A DNA stretch of 34,126 nt, from positions 1 to 34,126 of the forward strand of contig JBGTFE010000036.1 of NCBI GenBank assembly GCA_041747435.1, read 5' to 3'. Source of the stretch: JBGTFE01 sp041747435 (GTDB lineage: Bacteria > Acidobacteriota > Blastocatellia > Pyrinomonadales > Pyrinomonadaceae). A program made the translations under genes and the position numbers. Position 1 is the stretch's first letter. Each line of letters starts with the position of its first letter. This document shows positions 1-7,318 of the stretch, piece by piece. The notes beneath the pieces were generated by a model that saw only the letters and a program-made list of their open reading frames with translations, was not told where the DNA came from and did not search any database.

Positions 1-2928
1 CGTGAAATTGACCGTCGCCGGACCGTTATCAACCTGTGCGGTTGCTGATTTCCCTCCGCCTGCGGTGCTTGAGGAAAAGTTCGCGGTTGCCGTGCCGCTT
101 GCCTGAATCGTTGTCTGCTGACCAGAAATCGTTCCGCCCGATGCGCTCCACGTTACGGGAAGTCCGATCAGAACGTCGAGATTGCTTGCCAAAACTGCGC
201 CGCCTGCCGAATTGAGCAGGAACGAAGCGGTCAACGCCCTCGATTCTCCAACCACCGGAGTCGTGTTGGGCGATGCCGTCAGACGAAGCTGAAGCCACGG
301 ATCGAAATCAAACACCCCGCCGGTAATTGCTCCCACCGTATCGCACGGCGCGGCAGACGGTCCGGTATTACAGCCCCACCAGTTGCTTTCAACATTCGCC
401 GTTCCGCCGCGTGTTACCAAACCTGTAAATCCGCCGCCCGTATTGCCGACAATGCGCGAGAAACTCACATTCATAATCTGGTTTGGCGTATTAGCACCGA
501 CGGCAAGCGCACCGCCATCAGTAACAGCCGAATTTCCGACCATCGTGGCTTTGCTGATCGTGACGGTGGTATTGGCGGAAAGCATAGAAAGTCCGCCGCC
601 GTATCTGCCGGACGTATTGTTGCTGATAATGACCGGCGGGTTAATGGTCAGACTGCGGGCAGTACTTACTCCGCCGCCGTCAACCGCTGCATCGTTGTTA
701 GTTATGGTAACAGCCGTAAAAGTTGTCGTGCTTCCGCTATGACCGAACATATTAATTCCGCCGCCGTCGCTGCTCGGAGTTATCGCGTTGTTATTGTTGA
801 CAATGACTGTATTCAGGGAAAAAGGACAGTTAGTCCCGACAAAAATACCGCCGCCGACAGCTTGGACTCCGGATGTTCTTTCAGCATTATTGTTCGAGAT
901 GGTCGAACTCGTAATCGTCGCCGCGCCGCTGTTGCTGTTCGTCAAAGCAAGTCCGCCGCCGCGTCCGTCGGTCGCCGTGTTTTGGTCAACAATCGTGTTT
1001 GCCATAGTTAGCGTTCCGACTCCGCTGCCTTCCCAGTCCAGACCTCCGCCGAAACCATCGCCGGTGATCAAAGCCGGATTGCGTCCGAAACGCATTGTTA
1101 AACCGGACACACTGGTTGCAAAAGCTAATGTAAAAGAAGGATTGATAGAAAATATCTTGTCAATTCCGTTGGTCGTATTCGTTCCGGCGGTGATGATCGT
1201 ATTTGCCGTGCCGTTGCCGACAACCGTTAAAGCCTGCGTAACATCCAGATCGCCTTCCGTCGAAGCGTTTTCAGTTCCTGCCACGTTAATGGTAAGTTGA
1301 TGCGTTCCGTTCGGCGTAAAAGTGATCATATCCGCGCCTAATGCGCCATTTGCGTCAATAACCGCTTCGCGCACACTACAACCTGCACCTGCGCCACATC
1401 CGTTGTTTTCGTCCGTTGTGGTAGTAACCGTAAAAGTTGCGTTCGGAGCAACCATCACGGGTGTCGGTTCGAGACTGCCTTTGCTGAAAAAGACAAAACC
1501 TTGCTGTCCCATGACGTTCAGACGCATCGGCAAAACCGCCGCCGGAGAGTCGGCGAAATCCACGTTTTGAAATTTGGTTTCGCCTGTATAGGAAGTCCGG
1601 TCTTCATCCGTGTTCGGTTCTTTGAAAAGAATCTGGACGCGCTTTGACTGCGGATTGACAACCATTAAATCTTCGGTTTCATTGCCGGTAATATAAGCCT
1701 TTCGCAGCATTTTTACCGAATTGTCACCGATGGCATTAACTCCGAGTTGATGCGCTTCCGATTCCGTCCAATCCATTGCGGCGTTATCCGCTTCGGGTTG
1801 GATGATACTCTTGTTGCCGCGTCCTTCGCGCCGGTAAAAGTCGAGCATTTCGGCGTTGGTATAGGGGCGCAGGTCGAGCGAGCCGTGGGTTAAATAAGAA
1901 ACAGTTCCGCTTTCACTCAAGACGGCGATTTCCGTTTTTCCGCGCCGGTCGCGGATAAATTCGCCGACTGCGAAGTCCGCCGTTCGAAACGGAAGATCAA
2001 TCGGATTAACTCCGCCTTTCGCATTTCCGATGCCGTAAACCATAAAAATTCTGCCGTCCGCCAAACCGAACAGGTCAACATTCTCATCGGCAAAATCGCT
2101 TCTTGCCAGAATCAAAGAATCAACCGGCTGTTCGATGTCAATATTTTGCGGAGTCGTTTTTATCAACTCGGCTTTGCCGTTAAACACGAGCAGACCTGCC
2201 GACTTACCGTTTCGGACAGCCGCCACCAAACCCGCATACGCTCCGTTTAAGTCAAGCTTTTCCGTGCCGAGCGCGGTAATCTCACCGTCGAGGGCGATTT
2301 CCTGCGGCGCGTTAAAACCGCCTTTGTCGTCGGAAGTCATCAGATAGATGACGCGCCCGCCGCGCGATGCGAAAACCAGATCGAGCGGGGAATCTTTGGA
2401 AAATTTTCCGGCGACAATAAAATCCGGTGCGGTCGGCACGTCCAGAATAAGCGCGTCTTTTTCAAACGTGGCGGGAAAAACGCCGCGTCTGAGATCCGCC
2501 AAAACCTGTTCGCTCTGCGGCTCGAACGCCTCTTTGCTTGCACGATGCAGGGCTATCAAACCGCCGCCGTCGGCATTGCGAAAACCGCTGACCAGATCAT
2601 TGTATCCGTCCAGATTAATGTCAGCCGAAACTTGCGCGGTCGGCTCTGCCTTATTGCCGCGCAACGCGGAAATCGCCGAATCGTTTCCGTAAAATGTCGT
2701 GTCGAGCGGTTTGCCTTCCTGCAATTTAAGCCACACCGAAGTTCTCTCGCCGACATTGACCGGATCGGAAGATTCGCGCTTTACATTAAAACTATTAAGC
2801 GCTGAACTCTTGTTCGATGCGGCTTGAGTTGTGTAAGTTACCAAGCTATAGCCGGCAAGAACGGCACAAACGAGTGAAATTACTAAAATAAAGGTCGAAG
2901 CTTTTTTACTTTTGATCGATTTGGTCAT
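1..2928 (-). CDS. Secreted FG-GAP / CSLREA beta-helix / Ig-like protein (3' end outside window)
   Basis: The frame is open from an ATG at 2928 to base 1 (976 codons) with no stop, so the C-terminus lies outside the window. An AGGAG sits 6-7 bases before the ATG. Residues 1-37 look like a signal peptide: basic start, hydrophobic core, then TTQAAS. Residues about 90-470 carry FG-GAP/VCBS-like units (for example SADINLDGYNDLVSGF). Around residues 497-530 is a CSLREA-type segment (GCSVREAVIDANG), a domain known to precede right-handed beta-helix regions. Residues about 530-830 are rich in NN, GGG and T/S turns typical of beta-helix coils (DGGGINMFG, GRYGGGLSM). After residue 850 an Ig-like fold begins (VTWSASGGTISG). 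An exported, probably surface-attached or secreted protein is likely. Ligand and function are unknown, and no catalytic residues can be assigned. Upstream (2929-3128) I see no further gene. Confidence 0.85.
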   Translation of the reverse strand, partial: MTKSIKSKKASTFILVISLVCAVLAGYSLVTYTTQAASNKSSALNSFNVKRESSDPVNVGERTSVWLKLQEGKPLDTTFYGNDSAISALRGNKAEPTAQVSADINLDGYNDLVSGFRNADGGGLIALHRASKEAFEPQSEQVLADLRRGVFPATFEKDALILDVPTAPDFIVAGKFSKDSPLDLVFASRGGRVIYLMTSDDKGGFNAPQEIALDGEITALGTEKLDLNGAYAGLVAAVRNGKSAGLLVFNGKAELIKTTPQNIDIEQPVDSLILARSDFADENVDLFGLADGRIFMVYGIGNAKGGVNPIDLPFRTADFAVGEFIRDRRGKTEIAVLSESGTVSYLTHGSLDLRPYTNAEMLDFYRREGRGNKSIIQPEADNAAMDWTESEAHQLGVNAIGDNSVKMLRKAYITGNETEDLMVVNPQSKRVQILFKEPNTDEDRTSYTGETKFQNVDFADSPAAVLPMRLNVMGQQGFVFFSKGSLEPTPVMVAPNATFTVTTTTDENNGCGAGAGCSVREAVIDANGALGADMITFTPNGTHQLTINVAGTENASTEGDLDVTQALTVVGNGTANTIITAGTNTTNGIDKIFSINPSFTLAFATSVSGLTMRFGRNPALITGDGFGGGLDWEGSGVGTLTMANTIVDQNTATDGRGGGLALTNSNSGAATITSSTISNNNAERTSGVQAVGGGIFVGTNCPFSLNTVIVNNNNAITPSSDGGGINMFGHSGSTTTFTAVTITNNDAAVDGGGVSTARSLTINPPVIISNNTSGRYGGGLSMLSANTTVTISKATMVGNSAVTDGGALAVGANTPNQIMNVSFSRIVGNTGGGFTGLVTRGGTANVESNWWGCNTGPSAAPCDTVGAITGGVFDFDPWLQLRLTASPNTTPVVGESRALTASFLLNSAGGAVLASNLDVLIGLPVTWSASGGTISGQQTTIQASGTATANFSSSTAGGGKSATAQVDNGPATVNFT

Positions 2929-3128
2929 TACTATCTCCTGATTTCGGTCGAGAATTAAATTGGACACGGAATTTCAAACTGTATGTTTATAGAACTTTAC
3001 CACAAAAATCGCTCACAAAACCAATCAGACTCGTCTGCCCTAAAATAGCGCTACGGTCAATTCAGTTTTGATTTTGCTGCGCTAAAAAAATACCATCGTA
3101 AATAACGCATCGGCGAAAGGCAAAAGCT

Positions 3129-4223
3129 GTGAGTTCTGAAAAAGAAGTTCAAATTCCAAAGGTCAAAATTCAAGGTTCTCAATCGAAACATATCAATCGT
3201 CTAAAATTTCTGGGCGTTTTTCTAACGCTTTTAGGAATTGGATTATTTGCGTATTTTGTTTACGGTGCAGGTTTTAACCAGATTCTTGACGGCATCGGAA
3301 ATATTGGTTTCGGCGGTTTCGCGATCATCTTATTTATTTATTTCTTAAGAATTTTCTCGCGCGCGTTCGCATGGAAACTCTCGGTATACGAGCCTTACAA
3401 GCTTGGTTTGCGCGATACTGTTCCGGCGGTGATGATCGGCGAGGCAATGAGCTCGTTGATTCCGCTCGGAATTCTGATCAGCGGAACTTCAAAGGCTGTC
3501 GCCGTCAGACGCCGTGTGCCTTTTGTGGTGGGACTTTCGTCGATCGCGACCGAAAATCTTTTTTACAGCCTGATAACTTCGCTTTTGATAATTCTCGGAG
3601 CGTTTTCGTTTTTACGGACGTTCGATCTCACGGAAGGCTGGATCATCACTATCGATCTGTTGGTCGGCGCGATCGTTCTATTGATGTTCCTTGGTTTTTT
3701 GATGATTTTGCGTCAATGGCATTTTGCAAGTGCTATCTGCGAAGCGCTTTACCGGAAAAACATTGGGCGGCGTTTTCTGGAACACGGACGGCTGCAGGTT
3801 CGTCTTTTCGAGAATCTGATTTACGGATTTTATCGACGGTATCCGCGCCGATTTTTGCCGATCATTTTGTTTCAGATATTATTTCATCTGCTCGGAATTC
3901 TCGAAGTTTGGTTTATTTTGAGCCGAATCAGCGCAGCGCTGCCCGAGCTTTTTACGGCATTTCTACTCGAAACCGTGAGCCGCCTCGTAACCGTGGTTTT
4001 TAAGCTCGTGCCGTTTCTTATCGGAGTTGACGAAGCCGGCGCGCAATTCGTCGCCGAAAATCTGTCGCTAGCCGCCGGAATAGGCGTGACGCTTGCGATC
4101 ATACGAAAGGGAAGAATTCTTTTTTGGACGGCAATCGGCTTGATACTGATCATTAAGCGCGGATTTTCGCTAAAGGAATTTGCCGAAAGAAGCGGAGAAA
4201 ATGTAAAGTTGGGCGGGGATTAA
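3129..4223 (+). CDS. Lysylphosphatidylglycerol synthase transmembrane-domain family protein (flippase-like)
   Basis: This 364-residue polytopic membrane protein has about eight hydrophobic segments, the first at residues 26-47 (FLGVFLTLLGIGLFAYFVY). The pattern of an early R-x-F-AWKLS segment, a central EAMSSLIPLG...SGTSKAVAVRR stretch and a late GVDEAGAQFVAENL segment fits the LPG_synthase_TM / UPF0104 family. Those proteins form the membrane half of MprF or stand alone. No lysyl-transferase domain is fused, so a lipid-translocation or uncharacterised role is more likely than aminoacyl transfer. The start is GTG with GAAAGG about 8 bases upstream; no ATG fits. The first 25 residues are polar and built from degenerate VQ/KVKIQG units that resemble the repeat at 30079. 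It is followed by a separate promoter at 4283, so it is probably monocistronic. Confidence 0.8.
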   Translation: MSSEKEVQIPKVKIQGSQSKHINRLKFLGVFLTLLGIGLFAYFVYGAGFNQILDGIGNIGFGGFAIILFIYFLRIFSRAFAWKLSVYEPYKLGLRDTVPAVMIGEAMSSLIPLGILISGTSKAVAVRRRVPFVVGLSSIATENLFYSLITSLLIILGAFSFLRTFDLTEGWIITIDLLVGAIVLLMFLGFLMILRQWHFASAICEALYRKNIGRRFLEHGRLQVRLFENLIYGFYRRYPRRFLPIILFQILFHLLGILEVWFILSRISAALPELFTAFLLETVSRLVTVVFKLVPFLIGVDEAGAQFVAENLSLAAGIGVTLAIIRKGRILFWTAIGLILIIKRGFSLKEFAERSGENVKLGGD

Positions 4224-4282
4224 ACCGAAAAATATCGCCCAATCCGTCATTATTGACTTGCGGGCTTCTGATCCTTTTTTAC

Positions 4283-4312
4283 TTGTCAATCGCATTCGGC
4301 GTTCTTTATACT
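4283..4312 (+). promoter_or_regulatory. Sigma70-type promoter for the ribH-nusB cluster
   Basis: TTGTCA at 4283-4288 and TATACT at 4307-4312 are separated by 18 bases. The site lies 34 bases before the ribH start, in the gap after the membrane-protein gene. Each box differs from consensus at one position. Confidence 0.6.
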
Positions 4313-4345
4313 TAAAAAGGCATTTTTGCCGAAGGGAGAAGTTTT

Positions 4346-4861
4346 TTGCAACCGAAGATTCATCAGGGACTACTAACCGCTCAAGGTGCGCGTTTTGCGA
4401 TCGTCGCGGCGCGTTGGAACGATTTTTTGACAGCAAAACTGATCGAAGGCGCGACAGATGCGCTCGAACGGCTTGGCGCTGACGAAGGATCGATCGAGAT
4501 CTTCAAAGTTCCGGGATCGTTTGAGCTGCCTTTGACGGCGCAAAAGGTCGCGCAGAGCGGAAAATTCGATGCCGTTATTTGCGTCGGAGCGGTTATTCGC
4601 GGCGAAACTACGCACTACGATTACGTCGCCGGCGAGGCGGCAAAAGGGATTGCAGCCGCGGCTTTGCAAACCGGAATTCCGATCATTTTTGGCGTCGTTA
4701 CGACTGAAACGCTCGAACAAGCGCTCAATCGCTGCGGCGTAAAGATGGGAAATAAAGGCTTTGAAGCGGCGATGTCAGCGGTCGAGATCGTCAATTTACA
4801 CAAAACCATGAGCGGCGGCGAAGAAAAGGCGGAAGAAAAAGTTTTCCCGCACGTAGTTTGA
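4346..4861 (+). CDS. ribH: 6,7-dimethyl-8-ribityllumazine synthase
   Basis: The enzyme condenses 5-amino-6-ribitylaminouracil with 3,4-dihydroxy-2-butanone 4-phosphate, the penultimate step of riboflavin synthesis, usually as a cytosolic pentamer or icosahedral shell. Family hallmarks are visible: ARWNDFLTAKLIEGA near the N-terminus, the VPGSFELPL motif, GAVIRGETTHYDYV with the catalytic His region, FGVVTTET, and NKGFEAAMSAVE near the C-terminus. The length of 171 residues is normal, with a short acidic tail after residue 155. The start is TTG at 4346 preceded by GGGAG; no ATG or GTG gives the full N-terminus. nusB follows after 15 bases, a pairing common in bacteria, so co-transcription from the promoter at 4283 is likely. 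Confidence 0.95.
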   Translation: MQPKIHQGLLTAQGARFAIVAARWNDFLTAKLIEGATDALERLGADEGSIEIFKVPGSFELPLTAQKVAQSGKFDAVICVGAVIRGETTHYDYVAGEAAKGIAAAALQTGIPIIFGVVTTETLEQALNRCGVKMGNKGFEAAMSAVEIVNLHKTMSGGEEKAEEKVFPHVV

Positions 4862-4876
4862 AAAAGAGCAAGGATT

Positions 4877-5350
4877 ATGGGAACACGGCGTAAGGCGCGC
4901 GAATGCGCTTTGCAGATGTTATTTGCGGCAGACGTGGCGAAAACTCACGGCGAGGCTTTGACCAATGGTTACTGGGACGAACTCGGCGAAGAAGGTTTGG
5001 ACGATCTGATACGCGCGTTTTCGAATAAACTTGTCTTCGGCGCACTCGAAAAAATCCAGACGATCGACGACAAAATCCGCACGCGCGCCGAACATTGGCG
5101 TATCGAGCGAATGGCGATAGTTGACCGCAACATTTTGCGGCTTGCCGTTTACGAATTTCTTTTCGAAGAAACGCCCGCGACAGTCGTCATCAACGAAGCG
5201 CTTGAAATTGCCCGCCGTTTTTCCACTTTTGAAGCCACGCAGTTTATCAACGGAATTCTCGACGCGATCAAACACGATCTCGAAAAGGAAAACCCTTCCT
5301 CAAACTCCGGCGATAACGAACGCGAAAAATCCCACGCTTCGTCACGCTAA
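4877..5350 (+). CDS. nusB: Transcription antitermination factor NusB
   Basis: NusB is an all-helical RNA-binding protein that pairs with NusE (S10) on boxA RNA to promote antitermination in rRNA operons. The N-terminal GTRRKARECALQMLFA is the diagnostic helix-1 motif. IVDRNILRLAVYEFLFEETPA and VVINEALEIARRFS match the conserved C-terminal half, ending in FINGILDAI. The length of 157 residues is typical, with a polar tail after about residue 138. The ATG at 4877 has AAGGA upstream. It sits 15 bases after ribH and 11 bases before the ATG of the CheA-like gene, consistent with one transcript. Confidence 0.95.
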   Translation: MGTRRKARECALQMLFAADVAKTHGEALTNGYWDELGEEGLDDLIRAFSNKLVFGALEKIQTIDDKIRTRAEHWRIERMAIVDRNILRLAVYEFLFEETPATVVINEALEIARRFSTFEATQFINGILDAIKHDLEKENPSSNSGDNEREKSHASSR

Positions 5351-5361
5351 GTTTGGACGTA

Positions 5362-6621
5362 ATGAATAATCTGAAAAAAGACTTTCTTAAACGGACGGTT
5401 TCAGGTCTGGAAGATTTGACCGCGCGCGAGCGATCGAGCGGCACGCTTTCATCTGAATTTTGGCGCGAAACCGCGCGAACGCTTCACACGATCAAAGGAA
5501 CGTCGCAAACCTTCGGATTTTCGCGCGCCGCGAAATTCGCACACGAACTGGAAAATCTTCTTGGCGCAAAAGGTTCGAACAATTCGCAGCAGCTTTTGCT
5601 TCAGGGTTTGGAAACTTTGGCAAAAATTTTCCGGCAGACCGTAGATGAAGCGGAATATGAAAATATCGAAGCGCAAATTCATCGGATAAAAGGGAGCTCA
5701 AAACCGCAAGCGCTATTTTTGAGAAAGATTCCGAACGATATCGCGAAACAACTCTCGACGCACGAAAAGCAGGCTTTTAGCCGCGCGATCGCCGACGAAA
5801 AGGAGATTTTTTGTCTAAGAATGCACTTCGGATTGAACGGAAAAATGACCGAATACAAACAGTTCCTTTCCGACTGCGGCTCGCTCGCCGAAAAACTTGC
5901 GATGATCCCGGCGCCAATTGAAGAAACTTCCGAACAAAACGGATTTCTTATCTATTTTGCGACGAACGACGCGGCAAAACTTTCTGAAATTGTCCGCAAT
6001 TTTTCCGCAGACATAACGCTTGAGCCGCTTTTTGTTGAAAACGATCCGAACGATCTTTTTGACGAGCTAAAAACTCACGCGAAGAATCTGGCTGCGATGT
6101 CTGGAAAAAAGATCGACATCGCGGTTTCAGCCGAAAAGATTGAGCTTTCAGACGAAACCCGGAGTTTGATCTTCGATATTCTTGTTCACCTCATTAGAAA
6201 CGCCGTCGATCACGGAATCGAATCACCAGACGAAAGAAGCGCGAAAAATAAAACCTCAAAAGGAACAATAGCGATTGCGCTGAAATCGGAAGAAAACGGA
6301 TTGAAAATTTCTGTCAAAGACGACGGAAAAGGTGTCGATATTGAAAAACTTCGCGCAAAAGTGGTCGGAAACGATCTCGTTCCCGACGCAGAAAATTTGA
6401 CCGAAAACGAATTGCTTGATTTAATCTTTCTACCCGATTTTTCAACGGCTGAAACCGTCACGGAAATTTCCGGGCGCGGCGTCGGGCTTGACGCGGTAAA
6501 GACTTTGGTTGGAAACGCAGGCGGCACGATCGGCGTCAAAAGCGTGGTGGATTCGGGAACGAACTTCGAGATCGTTCTTCCGATGAAATCGGGATCCCTC
6601 AAAGGAAATCAGCGTGTTTAG
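5362..6621 (+). CDS. CheA-like Hpt/histidine-kinase ATPase protein lacking a CheW domain
   Basis: Residues 1-110 form a histidine phosphotransfer domain with the motif HTIKGTSQTFGF (phospho-acceptor H42). Residues 145-220 look like a small alpha/beta domain of the kind found between P1 and P4 in some CheA/PilL proteins. Residues 230-415 are a CheA-type P4 ATPase: N-box HLIRNAVDHGIE (276-287), G1 DDGKG (320-324), F-box LIFLPDFSTAE and G2 GRGVGLD (371-377). The protein ends right after P4, so the CheW-like P5 domain is absent and the P3 dimerisation helices are not clear. CheA normally couples to receptors through P5, so this kinase must dock differently or act constitutively. The ATG at 5362 is preferred; a TTG at 5353 in the same frame is possible. 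The gene overlaps the next one by 8 bases. No receiver or methyl-accepting protein is adjacent. Confidence 0.8.
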   Translation: MNNLKKDFLKRTVSGLEDLTARERSSGTLSSEFWRETARTLHTIKGTSQTFGFSRAAKFAHELENLLGAKGSNNSQQLLLQGLETLAKIFRQTVDEAEYENIEAQIHRIKGSSKPQALFLRKIPNDIAKQLSTHEKQAFSRAIADEKEIFCLRMHFGLNGKMTEYKQFLSDCGSLAEKLAMIPAPIEETSEQNGFLIYFATNDAAKLSEIVRNFSADITLEPLFVENDPNDLFDELKTHAKNLAAMSGKKIDIAVSAEKIELSDETRSLIFDILVHLIRNAVDHGIESPDERSAKNKTSKGTIAIALKSEENGLKISVKDDGKGVDIEKLRAKVVGNDLVPDAENLTENELLDLIFLPDFSTAETVTEISGRGVGLDAVKTLVGNAGGTIGVKSVVDSGTNFEIVLPMKSGSLKGNQRV

Positions 6622-7192
6622 AAACATAAATATTTTTTCGTCGCTATTGCTTTCGGTTTTGTTTTTGTTTGTTGTCGCCTCTGTCGCGCAGGATTATCCA
6701 AAGAAAATTCGCGGTTACAAGGTTCAAAAAACAAAAATTTCCGTCAAAAATGTCGGCGACAAATCGAGTGAAAAGGACGATTCTGAAGCTTTTGTAACCG
6801 TCGGCGACCCAAAAGTAAAAAATGTTTCTGTCACCGGCGTTACACTGGAAATTTCAATCGAAATGTCCGCGGTCGAACACAGCGGAAACGTCCATTTTCT
6901 TACGTTCAATGATTTTCGCGTCAATGGAATTAAGGTCGATATCGCCGAATATCAAAATCGCTTTGAATTTGAGAAAAACCAAAAAATAACGCTGCCAAAA
7001 CCGATCGAGATATTTGTCGGCACCGGACAATCAATGCTCGGGGTTTTAGGTCAAATTACCGCGCCAAAGGAAGAATGGGACGTTACCGGAACGGTTTTTG
7101 TCTTCGGAAAATTCAAAAAAGCGGGCTTTAATTTCAAGCGCGTCGTTCCCGTTCCGGTAAATATAAAAATAAAAAATCCCGTTAAAAAGTAA
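6614..7192 (+). CDS. Small exported protein, possible LEA14-like (WHy) fold
   Basis: This 192-residue protein starts with a clear signal peptide (hydrophobic residues 8-24, ending VASVAQ before DYPKK). The mature part is beta-rich and lysine-rich with no cysteines. A segment such as VTGVTLEISIEMSAVEHSGNV and a later VTGTVFVFGKF resemble LEA type-2/WHy beta-sandwich domains; that is a guess from pattern, not a match. The GTG start at 6614 has AAGGA upstream and overlaps the CheA-like gene by 8 bases, so the two are probably translationally coupled. A link between the kinase and an exported beta-sandwich protein is possible, but nothing in the sequence proves it. Confidence 0.7.
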   Translation: MFRNINIFSSLLLSVLFLFVVASVAQDYPKKIRGYKVQKTKISVKNVGDKSSEKDDSEAFVTVGDPKVKNVSVTGVTLEISIEMSAVEHSGNVHFLTFNDFRVNGIKVDIAEYQNRFEFEKNQKITLPKPIEIFVGTGQSMLGVLGQITAPKEEWDVTGTVFVFGKFKKAGFNFKRVVPVPVNIKIKNPVKK

Positions 7193-7221
7193 CTACGGTG
7201 TCTTGCTCGCAGTCATTAAGG

Positions 7222-7248
7222 CATCCAGCCTTCATAGTCGGCAGGATG
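7222..7248 (+). terminator. Weak hairpin after the ribH cluster
   Basis: CATCC-A-GCC (7222-7230) can pair with GGC-A-GGATG (7240-7248) around a 9-base loop, with one A-A mismatch. No T-tract follows, so intrinsic termination is uncertain. It lies between the exported-protein stop and the 2-oxoglutarate enzyme start. Confidence 0.3.
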
Positions 7249-7318
7249 GCGGCGTTACATATTTTGCGCTAAAATCATCTTTACACGAGATGTTCCGAAC
7301 GAGGTCAGAAAAACTAAA

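Noticed and set aside
383..1570. Several plus-strand open frames of 80-170 codons rich in Pro, Val and Thr
   Set aside because: They are antisense to the beta-helix protein and reflect its repetitive Asn/Gly/Thr codons. No ribosome sites or family motifs.
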